Positions 40,301 through 50,400 of a stretch of DNA of 64,000 nt are shown piece after piece. The stretch is from contig NC_088678.1 in assembly GCF_950023065.1 (NCBI RefSeq), forward strand, positions 29,254,580 through 29,318,579, in the 5' to 3' direction. The stretch comes from Planococcus citri (taxonomy: Eukaryota > Arthropoda > Insecta > Hemiptera > Pseudococcidae). The translations under genes were made by a program, and so were the position numbers. The first letter of the stretch is position 1; every line of letters begins with the position of its first letter. Below the pieces are notes generated by a model. It did no database searches. It saw only the letters and a program-made list of their open reading frames with translations, and had not been told where the DNA came from.

Positions 40301-42831
40301 AAATTACCTGAAAATTGGAGATAAAGAAAAAAAAAACTTGAAACAAAAGTTGTAGGGCATAAAAAATTGAACCATTTTTGCTGATCAGACTTTGAAACCG
40401 GTTCATTAATTTGCAACCAGTTGATAAAAATTACCTAAAAATTGGAGGTATAGAAAAAAAAAACTTAAAACAAAAGTTGTAGGGCGTAAAAATTGAACCA
40501 TTTTCGCTGATCTGATTTTGAAACTAGTTCATTAATTTGCAACCAGTTGATAAAAATTACCTAAAAATTGGAGATATAGAAAAAAAACTTGAAACAAAAG
40601 TTGTAGGGCATAAAAATTGAATTATTTTCGCTGATCAGATTTTGAAACCGGTTCATGAATTTGCAAGCAGTTGATAAAAATTACCTAAAAATTGGAGGTA
40701 TAGAAAAAAAAACTTGAAACAAAAGTTGTAGGGCGTAAAAATTGAACCATTTTCGCTGATCAGATTTTTAAACCAGTTCATTAATTTGCAACCAGTTGAT
40801 AAAAAATTACCTAAAAATTGGAGATATAGAAAAAAAAAACTTGAAACAAAAGTTGTAGGGCATAAAAATGGTACCATTTTTGCTGATCAGATTTTGAAAC
40901 CGGTTCATGAATTTGCAAGCAGTTGATAAAAATTACCTAAAAATTGGAAATATAGAAAGAAAACTTGAAACAAAAGTTGTAGGGCATAAAAAATTGAACC
41001 ATTTTTGCTGATCAGATTTTGAAACCGGTTCATTAATTTGCAACCAGTTGATAAAAATTACCTAAAAATTTGAGGCATAGAAAAAAAAACTTGAAACAAA
41101 AGTTGTAGGGCGTAAAAATTGAACCATTTTCGCTGATCAGATTTTGAAACCGTTTCATTAATTTGCAACCAGTTGATAAAAATTACTTAAAAATTGGAGA
41201 TACAGAAAAAAGCTTGAAACAAAAGTTGTAGGACGTGAAAAATTACACAATTCTGTTCAATAACATTTTGAAACCGGGTCATTGGTTCCCAGTTAGAAAC
41301 CAGTTTTTGACAATCACCTAAAAATTGAAGATAGAGAAAAAAGCTTGAAACAGAAGTTGTAGAGCGTAAAAAAATTGAACTATTTTTGCTGATCGGATTG
41401 TGTAAATAGCTAATTAATTTGCAACCAGGTAACTTTCAATGGTTTCCTGCGAATTAATGAACCGGTTTTAAAATTTGATCAACAAAAATAATTCAATTTT
41501 TCACACTCTACAACTTATATTTCAAAATTTTTTCTCTATCTTTAATTTTTAAGTAATTTTTGATAATTGGTTGCAAATCAATGAACCGGTTTCAAAATCT
41601 GATCAGCGTAAATGGTTCAATTTTTTACGCTCTACAACTTTTGTTTCAAGCTTTTTTCTCTTTCTCCAATTTTTAGGTGATTGTCAAAAACTGGTTTCCA
41701 AATGCGAACCAATGACCCGGTTTCAAAATGTGAGTAGACAGAATTGTGTAATTTTTCACGCTCTACAACTTTTGTTCTAAGCTTTTTTCTTCACCTCCAA
41801 TTTTTAGGTAATTTTTGATAACTGGTTGCAAATCAATGAACCGGTTTCAAAATCTGATCAGCGTAAATGGTTCAATTTTTTACGCTCTACAACTTTTGTT
41901 TCAAGCTTTTTTCTCTCTCTCCAATTTTTAGGTAATTGTCAAAAACTGGTTGCTAAATGCAAACCAATGAACCGGTTTCAAAATGTGAGTAGACAGAATT
42001 GTGTGATTTTTCACGCTCCACAACTTTTGTTTCAAGCTTTTTTCTCTATCTACAATTTTTGTATTTTTTGTCAACTGGTTGCAAGTTAATGAACCGGTTT
42101 CAAAAAATTAATATAATGTTTTTGTCGCCTTGGTGTGTAGAATACATTGACGCAATAAAAACCAGTTTGAATTTTTGGCGAAACCGATTTTTCAATTTGT
42201 GGACACCCTGTGCAAAAAAACACCTCTAAAATTTTATTGGGAGAAGTTGGATTATTTTAGTTAGAAGAGTTGGAATTTTCAGCGACCCCCCGCCCCCCTT
42301 GAGAAACCACTTCGATTCGTCTCTGCTAATTATCGACCGTTTAAATCCAACTCAACTATGTTATTTTTTATTTCAGTTACAAGTGACCCGAGTAGGATTA
42401 TCATACTCGACCGGTGATGCTCCATTTCTCATATTGCCAGTTCTGTATGAAACCCAATATAACCTGACCCAGCTGGTGGAAAAGAAAGGATCTCCTCCGA
42501 CAAATGCACTATCGCTAGCGAGTTTGCACATCAAACGTTACGGAGAATACAACAAACAGCCCAACAAATGTTCACTGTTTCCTACAATTTGCGATTTCTT
42601 GACGAACTTCTCGCTGCCTTCAGATCCGCCTTCTCAGGTAATGAATTTTTCCATCTTGTATGAAGATCCATAAGGAGAATAAAAATTGATAGTTTTACGT
42701 GTACGGTTTTGCAGATGATTCAGACTGCTGGGGGACAATCGCCGATGATGATGAGTGTTCCTGGAGGCCCGCAAATGAACGCACCCGGTGATCCGTTACA
42801 AGGATACTCTGTTGGACCAATGGGAATGTGA
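31339..42831 (+). CDS. MED14: Mediator of RNA polymerase II transcription subunit 14, 25 coding exons
   Basis: Backbone subunit linking the Mediator head, middle and tail in the nucleus. Exons: 31339-31487, 31558-31690, 31762-31935, 32022-32147, 32224-32356, 32428-32668, 32743-32860, 32937-33078, 33164-33377, 33445-33604, 33693-33903, 33979-34139, 34219-34471, 34544-34687, 34818-34964, 35033-35220, 35340-35537, 37929-38171, 38256-38517, 38596-38757, 38844-39052, 39149-39451, 39533-39667, 42377-42637, 42715-42831; 4584 nt, 1527 residues, all in phase. The N-terminal Med14 domain carries the hallmark LLPRKTDMERKIEIFNYA (from about 50) and FLDKQAMLFIDTADLLAR. Later conserved blocks include VSYWRELT, GLKRK and CLELMLLSDGLISVRDGAYC. 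A Pro/Ser-rich linker (about 965-1190, many SP/PSP motifs) separates these from the C-terminal part (EALDSLCTPSPHPQ, FLGCVSLRRQLQ, KWMPQICLCVPPSAFPF). Human MED14 is 1454 residues, so the length is normal. Introns 17 and 23 are enlarged by repeats. Confidence 0.97.
35635..35760. repeat. Tandem repeat of about 35 bp (GGCCTCTC...GGTCATTGACC)
   Basis: Four imperfect copies combine GGCCTCT(C/T), (A/T)AGGTCA(T/C)TGACC and (T/C)TGTCTGGCC. The run begins directly after the coding exon in MED14 intron 17. Confidence 0.6.
35990..36550. repeat. CCTCCAG dispersed-repeat cluster
   Basis: At least five copies of (G/T)GAGCCTCCAG(C/T) followed by a T-run, and the inverse CTGGAGGCTCCAGTAATTTT. The phrase CAAACTAATTTCAATACGCT followed by ACGAAGTC occurs twice (from about 36101 and 36257), and an inverted form lies near 36420-36455, so the cluster includes both direct and inverted copies. 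Confidence 0.65.
39668..42376. other. MED14 intron 23, dominated by a foldback element
   Basis: Donor GTAAGT follows ATTTTATTTTTC; acceptor TTTATTTCAG precedes LQVTRVGLSYS. Nearly the whole intron is the foldback element listed separately. Confidence 0.85.
39766..42208. mobile_element. Foldback element copy B, expanded (about 2.4 kb) and right-truncated
   Basis: The left end ATGACACAAAAGTAGTGCTC, the segment with GATGAATGAAGCGGCGTTGA, and the inner boundary TGCACAGGGTGTCCACAAAT closely match copy A. The right side ends with ATTTGTGGACACCCTGTGCA, the exact inverse of the inner boundary, but the outer right arm found in copy A is missing. Between them, about 11 monomers of 120-128 bp (each with AAACCGGTTCATTAATTTGC, AACCAGTTGATAAAAATTAC and AAACAAAAGTTGTAGGGC) face about six inverted monomers after roughly 41440. 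On the right, two alternating monomer types give a period near 255 bp. The left arm appears to have grown by unequal exchange. Confidence 0.85.
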
Positions 42832-43195
42832 ATACCAGAATTTGTTTGATTGACGAGTGTACGCTATTAATTTTTTTCGTTCGAGTGCGTTTACGATGAA
42901 ACTATAGGCGACAATTACGCCGGGAAATAAATTCACCTACGCACGGAGAAATTTCAACTCGCTCCGTTATACGATAAAAAAGCCTATAGACGGAAGTTCT
43001 AGGGTGATATACTCGACCCGGCTGATTCCAAGTTTGTGATCGTTCTTTAAATTTTGTTCAACCAAAGAGGAACATGTATTCAGATCACCGTTGTTGGAGA
43101 AATGAACTTTCGGTCAACGAAAAGCGTTTGCAGGAGTGAGGGTACTCGTATTTTTATCAACTTTCGTTATTCTGAAGAAATAATGAGACTAGTAG

Positions 43196-43201
43196 AATAA
43201 A
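43196..43201 (+). terminator. Poly(A) signal AATAAA, probable for MED14
   Basis: AATAAA lies 365 bp past the MED14 stop. A weaker AATATAAT occurs near 43445, where the sequence becomes T-rich, so a longer 3' UTR is possible. Confidence 0.4.
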
Positions 43202-44160
43202 AAACCTATTCTGGAATATGACCTCGCGACTTTATCCAATGACTTAGAGTGGTCAGCTCGAGTTGGTGTGATGAAAAAAAAAATCAAACAAACTAAAATG
43301 AAATGATTCAAATCTAGAACTAAAATCACTTTTTCGAGTAAAAAAGTGGAAAATATTTTTTAAATAGTTATACGAATATTTTTTATTGTTGTCAGTGAGG
43401 ACGATGTTTATGTACCCAATGTGATGATAATAACGAGTAAAACAATATAATTCAGTTACAGTTATTGCGCTTTTATTTCAATTTTTTTCACTCGTCTAGC
43501 TCACATATGAAAACAATCTAGAGAGAAATTTCATATCCGAAGATGTCATGCTGATTGATAGAGTGTAATTCGGCATCAGCAGCTTCCCTAAGATTCTGCT
43601 TCCTGCTCAGGAGAGGTAGAGACAAAACTAAAGGGGGTGCCCCTCTCCTAAAAGATGTCAAATTTTGGTAAAACTGGCCAAGTTCGACAAAATACGTACA
43701 AACATTTCAGACTTGATAAAGCAGCTTTTTTGTCGACATTATTGGAGCTTGAATTACACAGTTTTCATTTTTGAAACGTAGGTATGTTGTCTTTAGGTGT
43801 ACATATTTGTGAATTTCTGCACGTGAAAAATGTCTGTTCTGGGTAGATACTTATTTACTCAACTTTCAAAAATGTCAAATGTGGAGAAGAGAAACAGAAA
43901 TTGACTTCTTATCTTATTAAAAATGAAAAGTAACCGAATGTTTGAATCAAAAAATGAACTACCAAGTCATATGAAAATAAACGTTTTTTTAGTTTTCGAA
44001 ACTCAAATTTTCGAAAGCTTTTTGCCTTCTTTTTTAAAGTTGGAATTATTTCTAAAAAAAAAAAAAAACATTCAAATTCTAAAATTTTGAAATCAAAAAA
44101 ATAAAACTTCTTATCCTAACATTTCCCCATTCCAAAAAAAAAAAATTACCTCTTGTTCAG
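43202..44160. other. MED14 downstream flank, no gene seen
   Basis: AT-rich DNA without exon-like frames. An A13 run lies near 44056. Confidence 0.55.
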
Positions 44161-44279
44161 GGATGTGGCCCAAACGATTCTTTTTCGGGTTCCGGGTTTC
44201 GGGGCTTGGGGTTTCAACCAAAAATTTATTAGGTCTTGGGCTTGGATTGGGGTCGGGAAATTTTTGGGTTGCGGGTTTT

Positions 44280-45130
44280 GGGGCTCACTCTAAAATGATA
44301 TCAAATTCGTACTCGGGAGCTTCAAAACCATACATTTTGCTGTGTCACTTGAAATTTAGGGTAATTTTTTGAATTTTGAACCCCCCCCCCATTCAAAAGC
44401 CAATTTTTGGGTTTTCCTCAAGATGGTATCAAATTCGTGTTGAGGGGCGTGAAAACATCTATTTCGATATGTCTCGTGATATTCAGGCCAATTTTGGAAT
44501 TTTGAACCTTCTCCTCCTCCTCCTCCTCCTCCTCCTCCTCCTCCTCCTCCTCCTCAAAAGCCCCTATTGGAGTTTCCTCCGAAATAAAATCAAATTAGTA
44601 CTTAGATTCCCCGATAACATATTTTGATGTACAACGTGATATTTAGGGCCATTTTTGAGTTTTGAACTCCCCCCCCCCCTCCTTCTTCAGAAACCCATTT
44701 CGGAGTTCACGTCGAAATATTATCAAATTCTCACTTAGGTCTTCGAAAACGTGCATTTTGATACGCTACATAATATTTGGGCTTGTTTTTGAGTTTTGAA
44801 CCTCCCCTCAAAAGCTCTATGTAGGATTTCCGCCCAAATAATATCAAATTCGTGTTCAGAAGCCTCAAAAACATATTTTGATCAACATGATATTTAGGCC
44901 AATTTTTGTATTTTGGACCTCTCCATCTTAAGCCACTTTTTGATTTGGGGCTGAAATATTACGAGTACCAAAATCGTGATCAGCGGGTTCGTAAACATGC
45001 ATTTTGATACCTCGCATGACGAGTAGGTAAGCTCATTTAGAAATTTTGCGCCCACCCCTCCTCGAAGCTCCTATCGACTTGAGCGTCAAAATAATGTCAA
45101 ATTCGAGTTCGGGAAGTTCAAAAACATAGA
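44280..45130. repeat. Tandem array, about seven monomers of 125-150 bp
   Basis: Each monomer carries a block like ATATCAAATTCGTACTCGG, then CAAAAACAT(A/G)CATTTTGAT, then GTGATATTTAGG(G)CCA, then TTTTGAATTTTGAACC, and ends in a C- or TCC-run of variable length. Block starts lie near 44296, 44428, 44585, 44720, 44840, 44970 and 45090. Divergence between copies suggests an old array. Confidence 0.75.
44511..44555. repeat. (TCC)n microsatellite
   Basis: About 15 uninterrupted CTC/TCC triplets at the end of one 44.3-45.1 kb monomer. It occupies the place where neighbouring monomers carry C9 or C10 runs. Confidence 0.95.
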
Positions 45131-46130
45131 ACATTTCTTCAAAGTGCCCACGTAATACGAAGATTTTTCAGCCATAATATTATGCTCCTGCAGAAAGAAG
45201 TTTTAGGCGACTGGCTTTCAATTTCCAGATGCTGAAATTCGAACATGGTTGCAAATATCCAAAAATCATCTTCAAACTGTATGGTAAGTAACAAAATACA
45301 AGATTTATATTTTTTTATAAAGTCGAAAACGCCTTCGAAATACTCGATAGGCAACTTAAATAAGTGATCGAAGTCAAAACGCGGCAATTTTTCACCCATC
45401 GCCATAATGAGTGCCCCTGCAGAAAATATTCCATAGGCAACTCAAATAACAGAGCCAATCGGAAGGTTTGACTGCAGGCTTGTTAACTGAAAGAAAAAAT
45501 ACTTCCAGTCAAGGTTACCTACTGTTAAAAATTTAACAAGAAATTAAAAATTTAGGTTAAAGGTTACGGTTAAGGTTATTAATTTTTCAAACTTGAAGGT
45601 TAAGGTTCAGGTTACGGTTATTGGTGATCATTTTTTTCGGTTAATGGTTAAGGTTAAGGTTACAATTTTTGGGGGTAATTTTTCCAGTTGAGCTTAAAAT
45701 TTTGGCTAATGGTTAAAATTACAGTTGAAAATTTGAAAAATTGCTCAAACTTTTCTCTGAGTTCGTAATTTTGAAGTTTAAAAATTGAAAAACTGGTAAC
45801 ATTTGAATTCAAAATTTAACAGTTCTTTTCAAGAAACAATTCTTTATCATCTCTTATCATTAAAATATCATTTAAGATCGAGCCTTAATAGTTTAATGAC
45901 TAATGAGTATGATGCAACTATATTCAAATTTTTTGAACTTTCTATTCACGTTTTTTTATTTGATCTTTTGATCATTTTTTTAAATTGAAATTTCAAATTA
46001 CTACAAATCACATTGAAAAAAACCACAGTTATATAATATAAAGAAATGAAAAAACAGCACTTTTCAATTTTTTTTTTAAATTTTCTGGTAAAGGTTACAG
46101 TTATGGTTCATGTTGATCTCAATAGTTACA

Positions 46131-46400
46131 ATTGAAGGGCTAATTGTGAAAGTCGCCTTAGTCAGCAGTGATTTTTGTACAAATCAATGAAAACGTTGTT
46201 GTCCTGCTTCAGTGAGTCCTGCTTCAGTGATAATGTAAAAACTTCATGGTCAAGTATTAAAAAAACATCTTCAACTATCCCAGAATGCATTACAATACTC
46301 ATTTTTCCCTTTAAAATTGATGAAATATGAAAAAAAATGTTCAAAGTTGTGTGAACAAAAAAATGACTAAGGTGACTTTCACCATTAGCCCTTCAATTAC
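46131..46400. mobile_element. Small foldback nested in the outer element (270 bp)
   Basis: The left arm (ATTGAAGGGCTAATTGTGAA followed by AGTCGCCTTAGTCA) pairs with the right arm (TGACTAAGGTGACTTTCACC followed by ATTAGCCCTTCAAT), with few mismatches over about 34 bp. The phrase ACAGTTATGGTT occurs on both sides of it, which may be host repeat or duplicated target. Confidence 0.6.
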
Positions 46401-46495
46401 AGTTATGGTTGATGATATTTCTAAAAAAATTTTTTGGTCAAGGTTAATTTTTTTCCTGGTTAATTTACCGGTTAATTTGCGGTTATGGTTAAGGG

Positions 46496-47066
46496 CAGGC
46501 TTGTCAGACCGGACCAAAAAACCAGACCGATGACCGCGATCGGACCCAAAAACGCACACAAGACTGAGTGGACTGGACCGGACCTTGGACCTCTAAAAAA
46601 AATTTATGTAAATATTAACCAAACAGATGACCCTTTCCAGAAAAAATAACAGGGACAGACTGAGACGGAAGACCTTTCTAAAAAATCGGACCCATGACCG
46701 CAGTTTGGACCACAGTTATATACATTTTTTAAAATTTATATGCAATACCATTTTAGATGCCTATTTTGAATAAATTTCCATTATGATTTAATTTCTTTCA
46801 AAGTTTCAATGTTTTGAAAGTAAAAATCCCATTTTTCAACTCATGTTATGTGTTGGGAAGCTTTTTTCTTTCTGAAAAATGAAGACAGTTTTTTGGACCT
46901 GGGTTTACCCATGACCACGATGAAAATTTTTGATCAGGACCGGACTGGACTGACCTACAAAGACAAAAAATGCAGAACTGAATGACCAAACTGGACCGTA
47001 TGAAAGCTCCAAACTAAAACCTTGATTTTGGAGCAACTGCAAAACCTGAGTGGTCCTACAAGCCTG
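46496..47066. mobile_element. hAT-like MITE (571 bp) with perfect 8-bp target duplication
   Basis: Ends CAGGCTTGT and ACAAGCCTG are inverted. The 8 bp outside the left end (46488-46495) and outside the right end (47067-47074) are both GTTAAGGG, the 8-bp duplication diagnostic of hAT-superfamily insertion. The interior repeats GACCGGACC, GACCGCGATCGGACC and similar words, and has no transposase frame. Confidence 0.85.
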
Positions 47067-47233
47067 GTTAAGGGTTAAAAACCGGTTAACAAGCCTGGGG
47101 GATGGGTTTGAGCCTTGTGCTGTATGGCGAGACATTAGTTTTTGCTGTTCAAGTTCAATGGACACACAGCACCATCTATCAGAGAAAAAAATTAACTTTA
47201 TTATGTTTTTAGTTTTTTTGACTTTTTTTTAAA

Positions 47234-47420
47234 AAATTGAGGTTGAAGTGGCGAAATGAGCGCTAGATATGCGTGTGGCGCCATCTCTCGGAATATTATG
47301 GAACTACATTGAATTGGAGTGTTACAAACCACTATTCTCATCGTAGTTCCATAATATTCTGAAAGATAGCGCCACGCGCATATCTAGCGCTCATTTCGTC
47401 ACTTTTTCAACCTCAATTTA
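47234..47420. mobile_element. Near-palindromic hairpin element, arms about 75 bp
   Basis: The left arm 47234-47307 (with GCGAAATGAGCGCTAGATAT and GGAATATTATGGAACTAC) pairs with the right arm 47343-47420 (GTAGTTCCATAATATTCTGA, ATATCTAGCGCTCATTTCG) apart from a 3-nt indel and about five mismatches, around a 35-nt loop. It could be a short foldback MITE inserted in the larger element's end. Confidence 0.8.
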
Positions 47421-47432
47421 AAAAAAAACTAG

Positions 47433-47455
47433 ACAGCTGCGCTAAGCGCAGCTGT
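47433..47455. repeat. Perfect GC-rich palindrome, 11-bp arms
   Basis: ACAGCTGCGCT and AGCGCAGCTGT flank a single A. It separates the hairpin from the start of the minisatellite. An 8-bp-arm relative, TAGTGTGC / GCACACTA, occurs near the right end (about 51508-51526). Confidence 0.9.
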
Positions 47456-47499
47456 AACAGTGTGCGTAGCTTATTTTGTTACAAAAGTAAAACCCAATT

Positions 47500-50400
47500 T
47501 CAAAAAGAACAACGCAATTTTGATTTTGAAAGCACAACGCGATTTGAAAAACCAAGCACAACGCGGTTTTGAAAAAATGCAATTGGGATTTCAAAAGCAG
47601 AACACGATTTTGATTTTGAAAGCACAATGCAATTTTTAAAAAAACACAACTTCCAAACAAAGCAGAACACGATTTTGAAAAAAGAAGCACAACAAGATTT
47701 TTTAAAAAAGAACACACAGCGCAATTTCAAAAAAAAAACAAAGCAATTTTGAAAAAAAAAACGTAATTTTGAAAAAATAAGCACAACACGATTTTGGAAA
47801 AAAAAACATCCTGTTTGAAAAAAAGCGCAGCGCAAATTCAAAATTAAAACGCGATTTCAAAAAAAAAGCACAATGTGAATTTGAAAAAAAGCACAACGCG
47901 ATTTCGGAGAAAAGCACAACGCGACTTCAAAAAAAGCACCACGGGATTTCTGGAAAAAAAAGCACAACGCGATTTCAAAAAAAATCAAAATAAAGCACAA
48001 CGCGATTTTGGGAAAAAGCACAACACGATTACAGAAAAAAAGCACAACGCGATTTCAAAAAAAATCAAAATAAAGCACAACGCGATTTTGGGAAAAAGCA
48101 CAACACGATTACAGAAAAAAAGCACAACGCGATTTCAGTAAAAAAAAAGCACGACGCGATTTCAAAAAACAGCACAACGTGATTTCGGTAAAAAATAGCA
48201 CAACGCGATTACAAAAAAAAGCAAAATAAAGCACAACGCGATTTCGGTAAAAAAAAGCACAACGCGATTTCGTTTAAAAAAAAAAGCACAACGCAATTTT
48301 GGTTAAAAAAGCACAACGCGATTTCAAATAAAAAGCACAATGTGATTTCGAAAAAAAAGCACAACGCAATTTCAAAAAAAAGCAAAATAAAGCACAACGT
48401 GATTTTGGGGGGAAAAGCACAACGCGATTTCGGTAAAAAAGCAAAATAAAACAACGCGATTTTGAAAAAAAAGCAAAATAAAGCACAACGCGATTTTGAA
48501 AAAAAGCACAACGCAATTTCAGTAAAAAAAAAGCACTACGCAATTTCGGAAAAAAGCACAACGCGATTTTAAAAAAAAAAGCACAACGTGATTTCAAAAA
48601 AAAAGCACAATGCAATTTCAAAAAAAAGCAAAATAAAGCACAACGCGATTTTGGGGGAAAAAGCACAACGCGATTTCGGTAAAAAAACAAAATGAAGCAC
48701 AACGCGATTTCAAAAAAAAGCACAACGCGATTACAGAAAAAAAAGCACAATGTGATTTTGAAAAAAGCAAAATAAAGCACAACGCGATTTCGAAAAAAAA
48801 CAAAATAAAGCACAATGCCATTTTGAAAAAAAAGCACAACGCGATTTCAGTAAAAAAAAAAAGCACAACACATTTTCGGAAAAAAAGCACAACGCGAATT
48901 CGAAAAAAAATGATGTGATTTCAAAAAAAAAAGCACAATGCGATTTCAAAAAAAAGCAAAATAAAGCACAACGCGATTTTGGGAAAAAGCACAACGCGAT
49001 TTCGGTAAAAAAGCAAAATGAAGCACAACGCGATTTTGAAAAAAAAAGCACAACGCGATTACAGAAAAAAAAGCACAACGTGATTTCAGTAAAAAAAAAA
49101 GCTCAATGTGATTTCGAAAAAAAAGCAAAAAAAGCACATCGCGATTTAGAAAAAAAAGCACAACGCGATTTTGAAAAAAAAGAACATCGTGATTTAGAAA
49201 AAAAAGCACAAGGCGATTTTGAAAAAATGCACAAGCGATTTAGTAAAAAAAGCACAACGCAAATTTGAAAAAAAGCACATCGCGAATTTTAAAAAAAGCA
49301 CAACGCGAATTTGAAAAAAAAAGCACAAGCAATTTAGAAAAAAAAGCACAACGCGAATTTGAAACAAAAGCACATCACGATTTAGAAAAAAAAGCACAAC
49401 GCGATTTTGAAAAAAAAGCACAAGCGATTTAGTAAAAAAAGCACAACGCAAATTTGAAAAAAAGCACATCGCGAATTTAAAAAAAAGCACAACGCAAATT
49501 TTAAAAAAAAGCACAAGTGATTTAGTAAAAAAAGCACAACGCAAATTTGAAAAAAAGCACAGACGATTTTGAAAAAAAGCTCATCGCGAATTTTAAAAAA
49601 AGCACAACGCAAATTTTAAAAAAAAACACAAGCGATTTTGAAAAAAAGCACATCGCGATTTAGAAAACAAAGCACAACGCAAATTTGAAAAAAAGCACAA
49701 CGCGAATTTGAAAAAAAAGCACAACATGAATTTGAAAAAAAGCACAATGCAATTTGGAAAAAAAAGCACAACGTGATTTTAAAAAAAAGTACAACGCGAT
49801 TTTAAAAAAAAGTACAACGCAATTTTGTAAAAAAAAAGCACAACACGATTTTGTAAAAAAAAAGCACAACGCAATTTTGAAAAAAAAGCGCAACCCAATT
49901 TAGAAAAAAAAGCACAACGAGATTTTGAAAAAAAAGCACAGGCGAATTTGAAAAAAAGCACATCGCGAATTTAAAAAAAAGCACAACGCAAATTTTAAAA
50001 AAAAGCACAAGTGATTTAGTAAAAAAAGCACAACGCAAATTTGAAAAAAAGCACAGACGATTTTGAAAAAAAGCTCATCGCGAATTTTAAAAAAAGCACA
50101 ACGCAAATTTTAAAAAAAAACACAAGCGATTTTGAAAAAAAGCACATCGCGATTTAGAAAAAAAAGCACAACGCAAATTTGAAAAAAAGCACAACGCGAA
50201 TTTGAAAAAAAAGCACAACATGAATTTGAAAAAAAGCACAATGCAATTTGGAAAAAAAAGCACAACGCGATTTTAAAAAAAAGTACAACGCAATTTTGTA
50301 AAAAAAAAGCACAACACGATTTTGTAAAAAAAAAGCACAACGCAATTTTGAAAAAAAAGCGCAACCCAATTTAGAAAAAAAAGCACAACGAGATTTTGAA

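Larger units (their letters stand above)
45475..47097. mobile_element. Outer TIR element (CAGGCTTGTTAAC ends) rich in GGTTAA, host to nested elements
   Basis: CAGGCTTGTTAAC at the left and GTTAACAAGCCTG at the right are perfect 13-bp inverted repeats. CAGGCTTG-type ends are hAT-like. The interior has many GGTTAAGGTTA and GGTTACGGTTA words, likely subterminal repeats. A foldback (46131-46400) and a hAT-like element (46496-47066) are inserted in it; without these it would be about 0.8 kb. An 8-bp target duplication is not exact at the stated borders. GGTTTGA occurs just outside both sides, so the true borders may lie a few bases further out. Confidence 0.6.

Noticed and set aside
45560..45670. 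GGTTAA runs as interstitial telomere repeats
   Set aside because: The insect telomere unit is TTAGG. Here spacing and sequence are irregular (GGTTAA, GGTTAC, GGTTCA), and the segment lies inside a TIR element.
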